Below are positions 13,289 to 13,292 of a DNA stretch of 13,292 nucleotides, one piece after another. The stretch covers positions 1-13,292 of the forward strand of contig JAGRBY010000145.1 in NCBI GenBank assembly GCA_020433835.1, read 5' to 3'. Position 1 is the stretch's first letter, and each line of letters starts with the position of its first letter. This DNA is from Anaerolineae bacterium. Lineage in GTDB: Bacteria; Chloroflexota; Anaerolineae; 4572-78; J111. The translations under genes and the position numbers were made by a program. Under the pieces are notes generated by a model that was not told the origin of the DNA, searched no databases, and saw nothing but the letters and a program-made list of their open reading frames with translations.

Positions 13289-13292
13289 GGGG

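Overview
The window most likely comes from a member of the Chloroflexota, perhaps Anaerolineae or Ardenticatenia. Two of its secreted proteins end in a short tail (HVYLPVVLK and TVYMPLVIK) of a type I associate with exported proteins of that phylum. Large Thr/Ala-rich secreted beta-propellers and an HU/Ig-fold protein fit that picture. No rRNA or housekeeping marker is present, so the placement is an inference.

Layout: the left edge holds the 3' part of a plus-strand zinc deacylase gene of the AstE/AspA type (2-766). It converges on an HU-like/Ig-fold gene (1144-1866, minus) across 377 bp without genes but full of short perfect hairpins. All seven complete genes are on the minus strand. In transcription order (right to left) they are: a four-helix DMT-type membrane protein (GTG start, 13213); a 487-residue secreted protein with a cadherin-like module and a YMPLVIK tail (TTG start, 12612); a 1101-residue secreted propeller (ATG, 10891); a 247-residue lipoprotein (7541) only 44 bp behind it; a 542-residue secreted beta-helix protein with a YLPVVLK tail (ATG, 6429); an 822-residue secreted propeller (4509), paralogous to the 1101-residue protein; and the HU/Ig protein (1866).

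Five of the seven complete genes carry export signals, so this is a cell-surface or extracellular protein locus. The two propellers share a C-terminal half made of two Asp-boxes followed directly by PD40/TolB-type repeats. The larger one has an additional N-terminal beta domain and a helical TPR-like domain. No enzymatic activity is evident in the secreted set; carbohydrate or protein binding at the surface is the most natural reading. I do not see a recognisable defence, CRISPR, toxin-antitoxin or biosynthetic system.

The most unusual content is between the genes. An 87-bp repeat occurs three times (two tandem copies and one single copy). Each time it abuts or contains the Shine-Dalgarno sequence of a secreted-protein gene, and it carries five degenerate heptanucleotide units. 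A related Shine-Dalgarno leader sits before the DMT gene but is followed by a different palindromic repeat. Other intergenic regions hold two large nested palindromes (11012-11131 and 12722-12850), an 80-bp two-hairpin element with imperfect terminal inverted repeats (6622-6701), a second heptad tract (6493-6551), and a compact three-way-junction fold (1021-1080).
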